Counted from the stretch's first letter, positions 42,471 through 50,950 are shown. The stretch: 64,000 nucleotides of DNA from Micavibrio sp. UBA6212 (GCA_002421905.1 DISK01000014.1:1-64000), one strand, 5' to 3'. Program-made: numbers and translations. Notes: generated from the letters alone by a model not told the origin.

Positions 42471-44887
42471 ATTTATTTAAGAAAAATACTTGTTTCATTT
42501 CAAGAAAACCCTGTTCCGAGAGTGGCTATAGCCTGATCTCCGTGGCTATCAGTCTGATCATTCTAGGTTTGGTATTTGCAGCAGGTCTGACAGCCTATGG
42601 CACATATATGGAGAAACAACGTATAGAGATAACAGAGAACAATGTGAGGGAAGCCATTTCCGAGATTGAGACTTTTCGTGAAGTCAAAGGAAGATACCCA
42701 TGCCCATCATCCCTCACAGCAACACGAAACCTGCCCACATATGGACAAGAAAATGAAGCTGACTGCATTAATGCCGGCCCTGCTATCCCTGCAGGGTCCT
42801 GCGTAAACGGTGTCTGTGTCGTAAGCAGCGAGGCAAGTCGAATAGGTATAGCCCCAACAGTAAGAATAGGGGCTCTTCCTTTCCGAGCACTTCAAATGGA
42901 TGAGAAGAAAACTTATGATGCCTATGGATCTCGCCTGCTTTACGCAGTCACTGAAAGACAAGCCGTTGAAAGTACCTTCTCGGAGACGTCAGGTGGTATT
43001 GATATCATTGACGAGAATGGAAATAGCGTTCTGAACCCTATCGGTAGCGGTAATTTTGTTGTATTGAGCCATGGGCCCAACAAAGTTGGAGCATTTACCA
43101 ACGGAGGGGCTCAAAGTATAGCCTGCCCAACGCTTGGGACAAGCCTTGAAGCCAACAACTGTGTTGATTTAGCTTCTCCCCCACCCAATGCGATCTTTAG
43201 ATCAAGTTTTGCAGCTCTTGCCGGGGGTGCAACACAATTTGATGACACTATCGACTATTTTTCCACCCTCTTTGATCCGACTTGGAAAAGAATATCATCT
43301 AGCCCCAACGATATTCAGGCACTGACAACCAATAATCTTGGAGCAGGTGTTTCTTCACCATCAGAGACCATAGAAATTGGTCAGAATGTTAGCACTGCTG
43401 CTGGATATGGTGTCGGAAGAACCTGGGATGGTGGATTGCGTGTTTCAAGTAGCACTGCTGGCACAAGTCTGCAAGCCAATAAATTCTGCCAACAAAATGG
43501 TGCCGATTGTTTTGACATTGAGGATTTTTCAGGACCAACGGGGATAGAGTGCACAAACCCCGGGGAATATATGGTTGGAATTGAAGGGAACGGTTCAAAC
43601 GCTACCGCGAAATGTGCCCCTGTCATGGTTCAATGTCCTACCGGACAAGTTTTGACAGGTGTCAATGCAACAACTGGGGCACCTCTTTGTTCAGCGGCAT
43701 ACACAAACTGTAATGCCGAAAATGTTCAAATTTGTAATACATCAGGAAATTACGACCCCAAAAGCAGTAATCAGGCTCAAACAAACGCGATTCCTATTTT
43801 GAGCGGTGTCCACAACGAGTACAGAAATTTGACTGACACAACCCCTTATACTTTTGCCGCAAATCCAAAAGTAGCGAGATTTCGCTGCGATAATGGAATA
43901 TGGAAATACTATTCCAACATATCCGGATTCTGTGGAAACAACTGTACCCCCCCACCTTGGGCTGGCCCTCCAGCTTACACCGGCACCACAAGTTCTACTT
44001 CAACAGTTGCATGTAGTGGGGCTCTGGGAGGCTACGGAGAAACAACAACAAGAACAACAACTTGCTCATTTGTTATCGCAAGCTGTTCGACAAATTGTAC
44101 GAATGCAGATGGTCCTTGTAACTGCGCATCCTACTTCCCCGTCGATGTAAATGGGGATCCCACAACAGGAATATCTGGAAACCCTCCTCCTCCTAAACCT
44201 GCGGATATATTAAGCTCGTGTCCTGCAGGATATAACAGCGGTAGCCTGACTACCTCCCATGTATGGGATAAAACTGATGCCGTTTGTAACTGGAAACTGG
44301 GGCCAACTGCAAACACATGCTCGTGTAATGCTACCCTTGCTGGCGCGGCACCCACCACAGATCCTGGGAAAGACTGTAATGATCTGATAGTGGGAACATC
44401 AGGCCATGCCGATGCTGTTTGGGCATTTGACTCAACCGCTGGGCAATGTAAATGGAAAGTCACCGGTTACGATACAAGTAGTTGCTCGTGTGATACAACC
44501 ACAGAACATATATCAACCACACCGCATGCCCCGACATGCAATACAGCTTGCGATACAGAAACAACACCAGCCGTATGGGCCTACAAATATATCCTGAGTG
44601 GTGGTGTTTGCGTAAAAGACACCGAGTACATTAAAACCCCTGCTGTATGTGGTGCTAAGTCCTTCTCTTGGACAGCAATCACATACGTAGACAGTAACGC
44701 ATCGCTACCATCTGGTATGAAACAATGTGGAACCAGCTGTAGAACATCTCCTGTAACTCCCCCAGTAACAACACCTCCATATGCTGTTGTTGGAAGTTCT
44801 GCGTGTCCTGAGCTGGGTTCAACGGACGCATGCTGGAAAGCAGAAGGCGTTTATAAAACATACAATGCCAAATGTCAGGTAAACTAA
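42464..44887 (+). CDS. Large type IV prepilin-like protein 3 lacking the +5 glutamate
   Basis: 807 residues, ATG at 42464 with AGGAGGA upstream. The leader ends G21/Y22; the mature N-terminus is YSLISVAISLIILGLVFAAG with Ser rather than Glu at +5, as in terminal minor pseudopilins. Shared blocks: TYDAYGSRLLYAVTERQ, FVVLSHGPNKVGAFT, ANKFCQQNGADC and GEYMVGIEGNGSNATAKC. The last 370 residues are a cysteine- and threonine-rich tail with repeats of the form CSCNATLAGAAP ... CSCDTTTEH and VWAFDSTAGQCKWKV / WDKTDAVCNWKLG-like segments. A terminator follows at 44908. Confidence 0.85.
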   Translation: MLNLFKKNTCFISRKPCSESGYSLISVAISLIILGLVFAAGLTAYGTYMEKQRIEITENNVREAISEIETFREVKGRYPCPSSLTATRNLPTYGQENEADCINAGPAIPAGSCVNGVCVVSSEASRIGIAPTVRIGALPFRALQMDEKKTYDAYGSRLLYAVTERQAVESTFSETSGGIDIIDENGNSVLNPIGSGNFVVLSHGPNKVGAFTNGGAQSIACPTLGTSLEANNCVDLASPPPNAIFRSSFAALAGGATQFDDTIDYFSTLFDPTWKRISSSPNDIQALTTNNLGAGVSSPSETIEIGQNVSTAAGYGVGRTWDGGLRVSSSTAGTSLQANKFCQQNGADCFDIEDFSGPTGIECTNPGEYMVGIEGNGSNATAKCAPVMVQCPTGQVLTGVNATTGAPLCSAAYTNCNAENVQICNTSGNYDPKSSNQAQTNAIPILSGVHNEYRNLTDTTPYTFAANPKVARFRCDNGIWKYYSNISGFCGNNCTPPPWAGPPAYTGTTSSTSTVACSGALGGYGETTTRTTTCSFVIASCSTNCTNADGPCNCASYFPVDVNGDPTTGISGNPPPPKPADILSSCPAGYNSGSLTTSHVWDKTDAVCNWKLGPTANTCSCNATLAGAAPTTDPGKDCNDLIVGTSGHADAVWAFDSTAGQCKWKVTGYDTSSCSCDTTTEHISTTPHAPTCNTACDTETTPAVWAYKYILSGGVCVKDTEYIKTPAVCGAKSFSWTAITYVDSNASLPSGMKQCGTSCRTSPVTPPVTTPPYAVVGSSACPELGSTDACWKAEGVYKTYNAKCQVN

Positions 44888-44907
44888 TATTGTAGAATTA
44901 AGGCTTT

Positions 44908-44938
44908 TGAGCAGCCTCCAAAAGAGGCTGCTCTTTTT
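44908..44938 (+). terminator. Intrinsic terminator after the prepilin operon
   Basis: GAGCAGCCTC-CAAAA-GAGGCTGCTC, a perfect 10-bp stem, followed by TTTTTT. It is 20 bases past the stop of prepilin 3. Confidence 0.95.
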
Positions 44939-44978
44939 TATATTGCCATTCATATAAACTCCATATATCTGATACCCC

Positions 44979-45584
44979 ATGGATATGATCACATTTTTGA
45001 AGACAATTGGCTATGTCGGGACGTGGGCCGCTTTGTTCAGCGAAGGGGCTTTTTTCTTTGGCATCTTTTTGCCCGGCGACAGCCTGCTCTTCCCGATCGG
45101 CATTCTGGCCGGACAAGGCATTTTTAATCTCTGGATTATGTTACCCGGATGTTTTCTGGCTGCTTTTCTGGGCAATCTGGTCGGCTATGAAATCGGCAAG
45201 CGTTGGGGGCCAAAACTTCTGACCACCAAATACGCCTCCCGCCTTGTTAAAGACCATCACGTGAAGACCTGCGAAGATTTTTTCGAAAAATATGGCGCGT
45301 TCACCGTTGTCATCTCGCGCTTTATTCATTTTGCGCGCACGCTGGTTCCATTTATGGCGGGAATGACCCGCATGGATTACAAACTATTTGTGGCTTATTC
45401 TGCCCTAGGCGCGGCAGTCTGGGCGGCGGGTGTTCCCCTGCTGGGATATTTTGTGGGCGAACTCATTCCCGAAGGCAGCATCGACAAATATCTCTTGCCC
45501 TTTATCGGGGCCCTGATTTTGATTGTGGCTTCTCCGGCGATTATCTCGGTGATCAAGCGCCGTTATTTTTCAAAAAACGTTTGA
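44979..45584 (+). CDS. DedA-family membrane protein
   Basis: 201-aa inner-membrane protein of the DedA/SNARE-associated family, involved in lipid (undecaprenyl phosphate or phospholipid) flipping. Visible: AALFSEGAFFFGIFLPGDSL (about 17-36, ending in the family PGD/E motif), and VVISRFIHFARTLVPFMAGM (about 110-129), the conserved R-x-x-x-x-R-T-x-x-P block. The 3' end overlaps the convergent mntR gene by 32 bases. Start ATG 44979; the ribosome site is poor. Confidence 0.92.
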   Translation: MDMITFLKTIGYVGTWAALFSEGAFFFGIFLPGDSLLFPIGILAGQGIFNLWIMLPGCFLAAFLGNLVGYEIGKRWGPKLLTTKYASRLVKDHHVKTCEDFFEKYGAFTVVISRFIHFARTLVPFMAGMTRMDYKLFVAYSALGAAVWAAGVPLLGYFVGELIPEGSIDKYLLPFIGALILIVASPAIISVIKRRYFSKNV

Positions 45585-45999
45585 ACGCCGTCAACGTCTT
45601 GGCGCTGACGTGATGCTCGACCCCTTCGGCATCCAGATGTGCGGTTTGCTCGTCAATACCCAGGGCGCATAGGAAACGGAACACGATATCATGTCTCTCT
45701 TTGCATTCTTTGGCCAGACGCTCTCCTTCTTCGGTCAAGAATAAAGACCGATAAGGCCGATTGGTCACAAACCCCTCGCGGTTCAAACGTCCGATAATCT
45801 TATTAACCGTGGCGTGCGATATGCCAAAATTTTCGGCCAGATCGACTACCCGCGCCTCGCCGCGCTCGGCAATCAGATCTGCAATCATCTCGACATAATC
45901 TTCCGCTGTCTCGCTCTGATGGGCTTTGCGGACATATTCAAACGCGGCGGCTCTGGCTGCGACTTGATCCGATTCAACTATTCTGGGTTTTCTGGTCAT
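45553..45999 (-). CDS. mntR: Manganese-responsive DtxR-family regulator
   Basis: 148 residues, with a winged-helix domain (DYVEMIADLIAERGEARVVD; ENFGISHATVNKIIGRLNRE), then the dimerisation/metal-binding domain (RHDIVFRFLCALGIDEQTAH; AEGVEHHVS). The residues ERHD, C and E/HH are placed as in the MntR metal site. It is divergent from mntH with an operator-like sequence between them, which supports repression of mntH by Mn. Confidence 0.9.
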   Translation of the reverse strand: MTRKPRIVESDQVAARAAAFEYVRKAHQSETAEDYVEMIADLIAERGEARVVDLAENFGISHATVNKIIGRLNREGFVTNRPYRSLFLTEEGERLAKECKERHDIVFRFLCALGIDEQTAHLDAEGVEHHVSAKTLTAFKRFLKNNGA

Positions 46000-46037
46000 G
46001 GGGACATCATGGTATTTTTTTGATCTCTTGTCAATTT

Positions 46038-46067
46038 TGTTGCCTAAGCTACATTTTGCAGTATAAT
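46038..46067 (+). promoter_or_regulatory. mntH promoter with an overlapping MntR-type operator
   Basis: -35 TTGCCT (46040-46045), 16-base spacer, -10 TATAAT (46062-46067). The 16-base sequence TGTTGCCTAAGCTACA (46038-46053) is an imperfect inverted repeat (12 of 16 positions symmetrical) covering the -35 box, as expected for a repressor of the DtxR family. Confidence 0.6.
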
Positions 46068-46093
46068 ATAAAAAATAAAGGATTCACTAAATC

Positions 46094-47419
46094 ATGACGC
46101 CAAAAGCCCTGCGCACCCATCTTCAAACGCTAAGCCTGCCGGAAGTCAACGGCACCATTTCTGTGCGTAAACATGGGTCCTTTTGGCGGAAATTCATCTC
46201 GTTTCTCGGCCCAGGCTATCTGGTCGCGGTCGGATATATGGACCCCGGAAACTGGGCCACTGCCTTGGCGGGCGGCTCTCAGTTCGGATATACCCTGCTC
46301 TCGATTTGCCTGATTTCCAACATCATGGCGATTATCCTGCAATCCTTATGTGCCAGACTGGGCATTGCCACGGGGCGCGATCTGGCGCAGGCCTGCCGCG
46401 ACCATTACTCCAAACCCGTTTCGTTTATACTGTGGGTTCTGGCAGAACTTGCCATTTGCGCGACCGACCTCGCCGAAGTCATCGGAACGGCCATTGGCCT
46501 TTATCTTCTTTTTCAGATTCCTATGGAATGGGGAGTGTTGATTACCGGCCTCGATGTGTTTCTGGTGCTTGCTTTGCAACGTTTGGGGTTCCGATGGGTT
46601 GAAGCCTTCATCATCACCCTGCTGATCGTGATTTTCGGGTGCTTTGCCGTACAAGTCTGGCTGGCACAACCGGATGTCACAGGCATTCTGAACGGATTTA
46701 TTCCCTCATCAGAAATCATATCCAACCCCGCCATGCTCTATATTGCCTTGGGAATCATCGGCGCAACGGTCATGCCACACAATTTATATCTGCACTCTTC
46801 CATCGTTCAAACCCGCGCCATTGAAAAAGATGATGAGAGTAAGAAATCGGCCATCCGCTATGCCTCAATGGATTCTACAATTGCCCTGATGTTGGCACTG
46901 ACCGTAAATGCCTCAATCCTTATTCTGGCCGCAGCAACGTTTCACAGCACCGGACATGAAGGCATAGCAGAGCTTCAAGAAGCCCACAGCATGCTCATCC
47001 CCTTGCTTGGCACATCAATGGCTGCGACCTTATTCGCCGTGGCACTGCTTTGTTGTGGTTTGAACTCGACCGTTACGGCCACCCTCTCGGGACAGATTGT
47101 CATGGAAGGCTTCATCAATATCCGCCTTGCTCCATGGCTGCGCCGGATTATCACGCGCGGCATTGCCATTGTTCCGGCAATGATCGTAACTATTCTCTAT
47201 GGCCAAAGCGGCACAGCACAGCTTCTCATTTTCTCTCAGGTTATCCTGAGCCTCCAACTGCCGTTCGCAGTCGTCCCGCTTGTTTTGTTCACAAGGGATA
47301 AGTTAAAAATGGGAAACTTAACAGCCCCGCTCTGGATGACAGCCTCCGCCGCGATTATCGCCGTGATCCTGATTACCCTGAACATCAAGATGATCTGGGA
47401 TACTCTCACAGCACTCTAA
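46094..47419 (+). CDS. mntH: Nramp-family divalent metal (Mn) transporter
   Basis: 441-aa inner-membrane protein importing Mn(II) with protons. The signature motifs are visible: VGYMDPGNWATALAGG (about 46-61; DPGN metal-binding helix 1) and VMPHNLYLHSSIVQTRAI (about 223-240; helix 6 MPHN). About 11 hydrophobic helices. Regulated by divergent mntR through the operator at 46038. AAAGGA precedes the ATG at 46094. It ends three bases from a small convergent ORF. Confidence 0.96.
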   Translation: MTPKALRTHLQTLSLPEVNGTISVRKHGSFWRKFISFLGPGYLVAVGYMDPGNWATALAGGSQFGYTLLSICLISNIMAIILQSLCARLGIATGRDLAQACRDHYSKPVSFILWVLAELAICATDLAEVIGTAIGLYLLFQIPMEWGVLITGLDVFLVLALQRLGFRWVEAFIITLLIVIFGCFAVQVWLAQPDVTGILNGFIPSSEIISNPAMLYIALGIIGATVMPHNLYLHSSIVQTRAIEKDDESKKSAIRYASMDSTIALMLALTVNASILILAAATFHSTGHEGIAELQEAHSMLIPLLGTSMAATLFAVALLCCGLNSTVTATLSGQIVMEGFINIRLAPWLRRIITRGIAIVPAMIVTILYGQSGTAQLLIFSQVILSLQLPFAVVPLVLFTRDKLKMGNLTAPLWMTASAAIIAVILITLNIKMIWDTLTAL

Positions 47420-47422
47420 CCT

Positions 47423-47518
47423 CTATTGCTGCGTCCACGCCTGATAATATGTATAAAACACCAGAGCGCCCATCACCAAAGACATAGGAAGGGAATAACG
47501 TAACCGAACACCAAACAT
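47423..47518 (-). CDS. 31-aa single-helix membrane ORF next to LexA boxes
   Basis: Reads MFGVRLRYSLPMSLVMGALV and ends FYTYYQAWTQQ. One transmembrane segment (about residues 9-25) flanked by two arginines on the inside end. Ribosome site GAGAGGAT with a 5-base spacer before the ATG at 47518, unusually good for random DNA. It is divergent from a second LexA-controlled start, and the boxes at 47556-47590 are 38 bases before its start codon. Small SOS-induced inner-membrane inhibitors are known (Caulobacter SidA, 29 aa; E. coli TisB, 29 aa), so an SOS role is a reasonable inference, not shown by sequence identity. Confidence 0.55.
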   Translation of the reverse strand: MFGVRLRYSLPMSLVMGALVFYTYYQAWTQQ

Positions 47519-47555
47519 AAGATCCTCTCTTTCTTTTGACTTGCGAACAGATTAT

Positions 47556-47590
47556 GTTCTATATTTGTTCTTATAGAACATAAGAGGAAC
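47556..47590. promoter_or_regulatory. Tandem alphaproteobacterial LexA boxes
   Basis: Box 1 GTTC-TATATTT-GTTC (47556-47570) and box 2 GAAC-ATAAGAG-GAAC (47576-47590), facing each other; together the inner parts form a palindrome around GTTC...GAAC. On the plus strand TTGACT (47536-47541) and TATATT (47560-47565) with 18 bases spacing form a promoter inside box 1. The box type is the one described for alphaproteobacterial LexA. Confidence 0.75.
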
Positions 47591-47592
47591 AA

Positions 47593-47787
47593 ATGCAAGC
47601 CCCCCTTCAAAAAAAAATCAAATCCTTAGAACACCCCCATCCTGACCTTTCCCGAATCGCACTGGCGATTATATTTTTAACTACAGAGCCCGCAGAGAAC
47701 GCAGAGTATCTATCAAATCACCCTCACCTAAATCCTCTCCCCTCAAGGGAGAGGACTTATTTCCTTATTTATTCCCTCCCCCTTTAG
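47593..47787 (+). pseudogene. SOS-promoter-driven ORF remnant broken by repeats (possibly imuA-like)
   Basis: Starts MQAPLQKKIKSLE directly after the LexA boxes with GAGGAAC as ribosome site; from residue 14 on it is translated repeat sequence (HPHPDLS, HPHLNPLPSRERT) and stops at 47785-47787. The first 13 residues have the L-x-x-x-I-x-x-L-E spacing seen at the start of ImuA-type proteins, but this is too short for a claim. It is more likely a truncated gene whose body was lost or replaced by REP-like DNA than an expressed 64-aa protein. Confidence 0.35.
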
Positions 47788-47844
47788 GGGGGCCCAATCT
47801 CTTCTTCCCCTCCCCCTTGAGGGGGGAGGGTCAGGGTGGGGGTG
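47632..47844. repeat. REP-like cluster with inverted and direct copies
   Basis: Contains an inverted half copy (CACCCCCATCCTGACC at 47632), a second inverted copy (CACCTAAATCCTCTCCCCTC, then AAGGGAGAGG), a CCCTCCCCCTTTAGGGGGG copy, and a direct copy CCTCCCCCTTGAGGGGGGAG ending GTCAGGGTGGGGGTG. Between them ACAGAGCCCGCAGAGAACGC resembles another common AGAG-type repeat. No gene is seen in 47519-47912 apart from the ORF described. Confidence 0.85.
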
Positions 47845-47912
47845 TTTATAAATATGGGGGGGCCAAGAATAGGCCTCACACAGAGTCCTCAGACAAGAAT
47901 GTGATGCAGGTT

Positions 47913-49769
47913 TTATCCCCTCACCTGCGGCAGGGAGGAATCCATCACCAATCGCGGAGAATGGCTCATCAACTGAACAGACGACAAGGCATTTCCCAAC
48001 CATGCAGGCAATGACGCTTCGGAACTGAGCAACTCGAACAAAACCGCCAATGGATTATCGGCAGACGGCAAATGTAGAATTGTCAACTCATGGCGGGATG
48101 CCAGACTATTAGTCTTGGCAATCAAATCGAGAACATCATTCAATCCACCGATCTCGTCAACCAACCCTTTTTCTTTGGCTTCCCGACCTGTCCAGACATG
48201 CCCTTTGGCAATCGCCTCGACCTGCGCCGTGGTCAAGCTACGCCCCTTCGCTACGCGGAGAATAAAATGGTCATAGACATTATCCAAAGTCAGCTCAAAC
48301 TGTTTTTGTTCTGACGCAGAAAATGGTGTATTCATCGACATCATACTGGAATTTTTGCCGTAACTAACGCGCTCCCAGTTTACATCATATTTTTCCCAGA
48401 GCTTTTGCAGATTGATCTTGCCACCAACCACACCGATTGATCCGGTCAAAGTCGCATCCATTGCATAAATCTTTGTCGCCTCGGTTGAAATCCAGTACCC
48501 ACCCGACGCGGCGACCGCCCCCATCGACACATAAACCGGCTTTTTCTTGATAACCCTCGCCCAATGAACAGCGCGGGCAATGGTCTCGGAAGCACTGGGA
48601 CTTCCCCCCGGACTATTCACGCGCAACACAATCGCCTTGATACGCTTATTGCGCGCGGCGTCCTTGATAGAATCGGCAATATCATCTGCCCCGACCATAG
48701 AATCTTCCATGCTATAAGGCGAACCGCCACCACCGCGTCCACTGACAATCATGCCCTCCACATGGATGATCGCAACACTGGCTTTCTTGCTTCCCATCAA
48801 TCTGTCACGTTGCGCAACACGGGAATATGTATCCACACTAACCGTGTCAATGTCTCCATATATGCTATCCAACTCGGCAAACAAAGAATCCTCATAATCC
48901 ATTTTGTCGATCAAACCGGATTTCAAAGCTTCCTCATCGGTGAGCATTCCAAGATTCAACAGGTCATCAAAAGTTTTTGAAATTTGCGTGCGCTCGGTCT
49001 TGATCGGCTCGATCAACTGAGCCGCCATGCTATCAATCAGACCTTGCGTTTCTTCACGCGAAGCCATACTCATTTTCGAAGATGTCAAATGCTCCATTGC
49101 ATTTTTATATTCTTTGCGTTGAAAGAACTGTGCCTCAACGCCATATTTTTCCATGACATCCTTGAAGAATGGCATATCGGCACTGATCCCGCCAATCGCC
49201 ACAACGCCCACGGGCTGCATCCATATCTCGTCAAAAGCAGAAGCTAGATAATAAAGCCCCAACCCATAACCGGATCCACCATAAGACTCGGAATAGATAT
49301 AAGTTTTCTTACCCGATTTTTTGAAATTCAAAACAGCTTTGCGAATTTCCTGCAACTGGGAAATATCATATCCGGTGCTTGAAACATTCAACGCCAAAGC
49401 TTTCACGCGATCATCCTTGATGGCCTTTTCAATCGAGTCAATCAACATATTGAAGGTCAAAGGCTCATCACGGATATTGAGCAACGCCAGATATTGGGAC
49501 ATACCGCTTTCTTCCGGAATACGTCCATCAAGACTCAAGGTCAAAATCATTTGATCGGGAAGAACCGGAACTGCTTTTTTTCCGGCATGCATCGCTGACC
49601 AGACACCGATGACCGCAGAAAACAAAACCACTGCGCCAATCACCATGCAGGTACGTTTAAGAGCCGTCCATAAGATCCTCCCGATGCGAAATCGCTTGGG
49701 CTTTGAAGGCGCTCTAGGAACAGGATTATAAACAACTGTACGGCCTTTCAGCCAGCTATGATCAGACAT
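47913..49769 (-). CDS. sppA: Signal peptide peptidase SppA (67 kDa type)
   Basis: 618 residues (ATG at 49769 with GAGGGG before it; a GTG four codons upstream is possible). Cytoplasm-anchored membrane serine peptidase that degrades leftover signal peptides. One N-terminal helix (about 46-67, GAVVLFSAVIGVWSAM). The tandem S49 halves are visible: EYKNAMEHLTSSKMSMASRE with the catalytic Lys, and LRVNSPGGSPSASETIARAV with GAVAASGGYWISTEATKIYA carrying the catalytic Ser. It is the last gene of fabI-thioesterase-aroC-sppA. Confidence 0.94.
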   Translation of the reverse strand: MSDHSWLKGRTVVYNPVPRAPSKPKRFRIGRILWTALKRTCMVIGAVVLFSAVIGVWSAMHAGKKAVPVLPDQMILTLSLDGRIPEESGMSQYLALLNIRDEPLTFNMLIDSIEKAIKDDRVKALALNVSSTGYDISQLQEIRKAVLNFKKSGKKTYIYSESYGGSGYGLGLYYLASAFDEIWMQPVGVVAIGGISADMPFFKDVMEKYGVEAQFFQRKEYKNAMEHLTSSKMSMASREETQGLIDSMAAQLIEPIKTERTQISKTFDDLLNLGMLTDEEALKSGLIDKMDYEDSLFAELDSIYGDIDTVSVDTYSRVAQRDRLMGSKKASVAIIHVEGMIVSGRGGGGSPYSMEDSMVGADDIADSIKDAARNKRIKAIVLRVNSPGGSPSASETIARAVHWARVIKKKPVYVSMGAVAASGGYWISTEATKIYAMDATLTGSIGVVGGKINLQKLWEKYDVNWERVSYGKNSSMMSMNTPFSASEQKQFELTLDNVYDHFILRVAKGRSLTTAQVEAIAKGHVWTGREAKEKGLVDEIGGLNDVLDLIAKTNSLASRHELTILHLPSADNPLAVLFELLSSEASLPAWLGNALSSVQLMSHSPRLVMDSSLPQVRG

Positions 49770-49810
49770 AAAACCCCTCACTAAACACTATTCACTCATC
49801 ACTCAAAACT

Positions 49811-50896
49811 CTACAGGCATTGCGCCTTGTGCCGCAACCAATGATCCGCCAAAACACAGGCCATCATCGCCTCGACCACCGGAACACCGCGAATCCCCAC
49901 ACACGGATCATGCCGTCCCTTGGTGATAATATCGGTCTCCTGACCATATTTATCAATGGTCTGGGTTGGGATTAAAATCGAGCTGGTGGGCTTGAACGCC
50001 ACACGGACATCAATATCCTGCCCGCTTGAAATACCACCCAATATGCCGCCCGCATGATTGGACTGGAAAACGGGCTGGCCTTCCCCATCACTACGAATCT
50101 GGTCGGCATTTTGTTCACCGCCCCATTCCACTGTTGAAAATCCGTCACCAACTTCCACACCTTTCACGGCATTGATCGACATCATGGCCTTGGCCAGATC
50201 GGCATCCAGCTTATCATAGACAGGCGCGCCCAACCCCGCAGGGATACCAGACGCAACACATTCAACCACAGCCCCGATGCTTGATCCGGATTTCCTGACC
50301 TCGGCCAGATATTCTTCCCATTGGGTGATAACGCCTTTGTCTGGACAAAAGAAATCATTCTTATAAACTTCTTCCCAATTCCACTGATCGCGGTTGATAT
50401 GTCGCCCGCCAATTTGTGTCACTGCGGCGCGGATAGAAACCTCATCTCCCAATTCGGCGGCCAATATTTTTCTCGCAACAGCGCCGGCAGCAACACGGCA
50501 CGCGGTCTCGCGCGCAGACGACCTGCCTCCTCCGCGATAATCGCGAATGCCATACTTGGCCTGATAGGTGAAATCGGCATGACCGGGACGAAATTTGTCT
50601 TTGATCTCGGAATAATCTTTCGATTTCTGATCGGTATTTTCAATCATCAGGGAAATCGGCGTGCCCGTTGTCACACCGTCAAAAACACCGGATAAAATTT
50701 TAACCAGATCGGCTTCCTGACGCTGCGTGGTGAATTTCGATTGCCCCGGTTTGCGCTGATCCAGAAAAACTTGAATATCTTCTTCCTTCAAAGGAATATT
50801 CGGCGGCACGCCATCGACCACAACACCAATCGCGAGGCCATGGCTTTCACCCCATGTTTGATATTGGAACAAAGTACCAAATCTATTTCCTGACAT
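49811..50896 (-). CDS. aroC: Chorismate synthase
   Basis: Last step of the shikimate pathway, making chorismate from EPSP with reduced FMN. The 361-aa protein has the signature blocks WGESHGLAIGVVVDGVPP (about 10-27), RPGHADFTYQAKYGIRDYRG (about 103-122), GGRSSARETACRVAAGAVAR (about 124-143) and GISSGQDIDVRVAFKPTSSI (about 286-305). GAGG before the ATG at 50896. Part of a four-gene operon downstream of fabI. A class II DAHP synthase for the same pathway is further along at 56.6 kb. Confidence 0.97.
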   Translation of the reverse strand: MSGNRFGTLFQYQTWGESHGLAIGVVVDGVPPNIPLKEEDIQVFLDQRKPGQSKFTTQRQEADLVKILSGVFDGVTTGTPISLMIENTDQKSKDYSEIKDKFRPGHADFTYQAKYGIRDYRGGGRSSARETACRVAAGAVARKILAAELGDEVSIRAAVTQIGGRHINRDQWNWEEVYKNDFFCPDKGVITQWEEYLAEVRKSGSSIGAVVECVASGIPAGLGAPVYDKLDADLAKAMMSINAVKGVEVGDGFSTVEWGGEQNADQIRSDGEGQPVFQSNHAGGILGGISSGQDIDVRVAFKPTSSILIPTQTIDKYGQETDIITKGRHDPCVGIRGVPVVEAMMACVLADHWLRHKAQCL

Positions 50897-50950
50897 GAAC
50901 TAAACCTCGTTTTATTTTAAGACACCAAGTTTTTATTTTTATCATCATCT

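Noticed and set aside
47632..47844. Coding sequence in the repeat cluster (peptides such as HPHPDPPPSRGRG)
   Set aside because: These are translations of the palindrome itself and recur wherever the repeat does.
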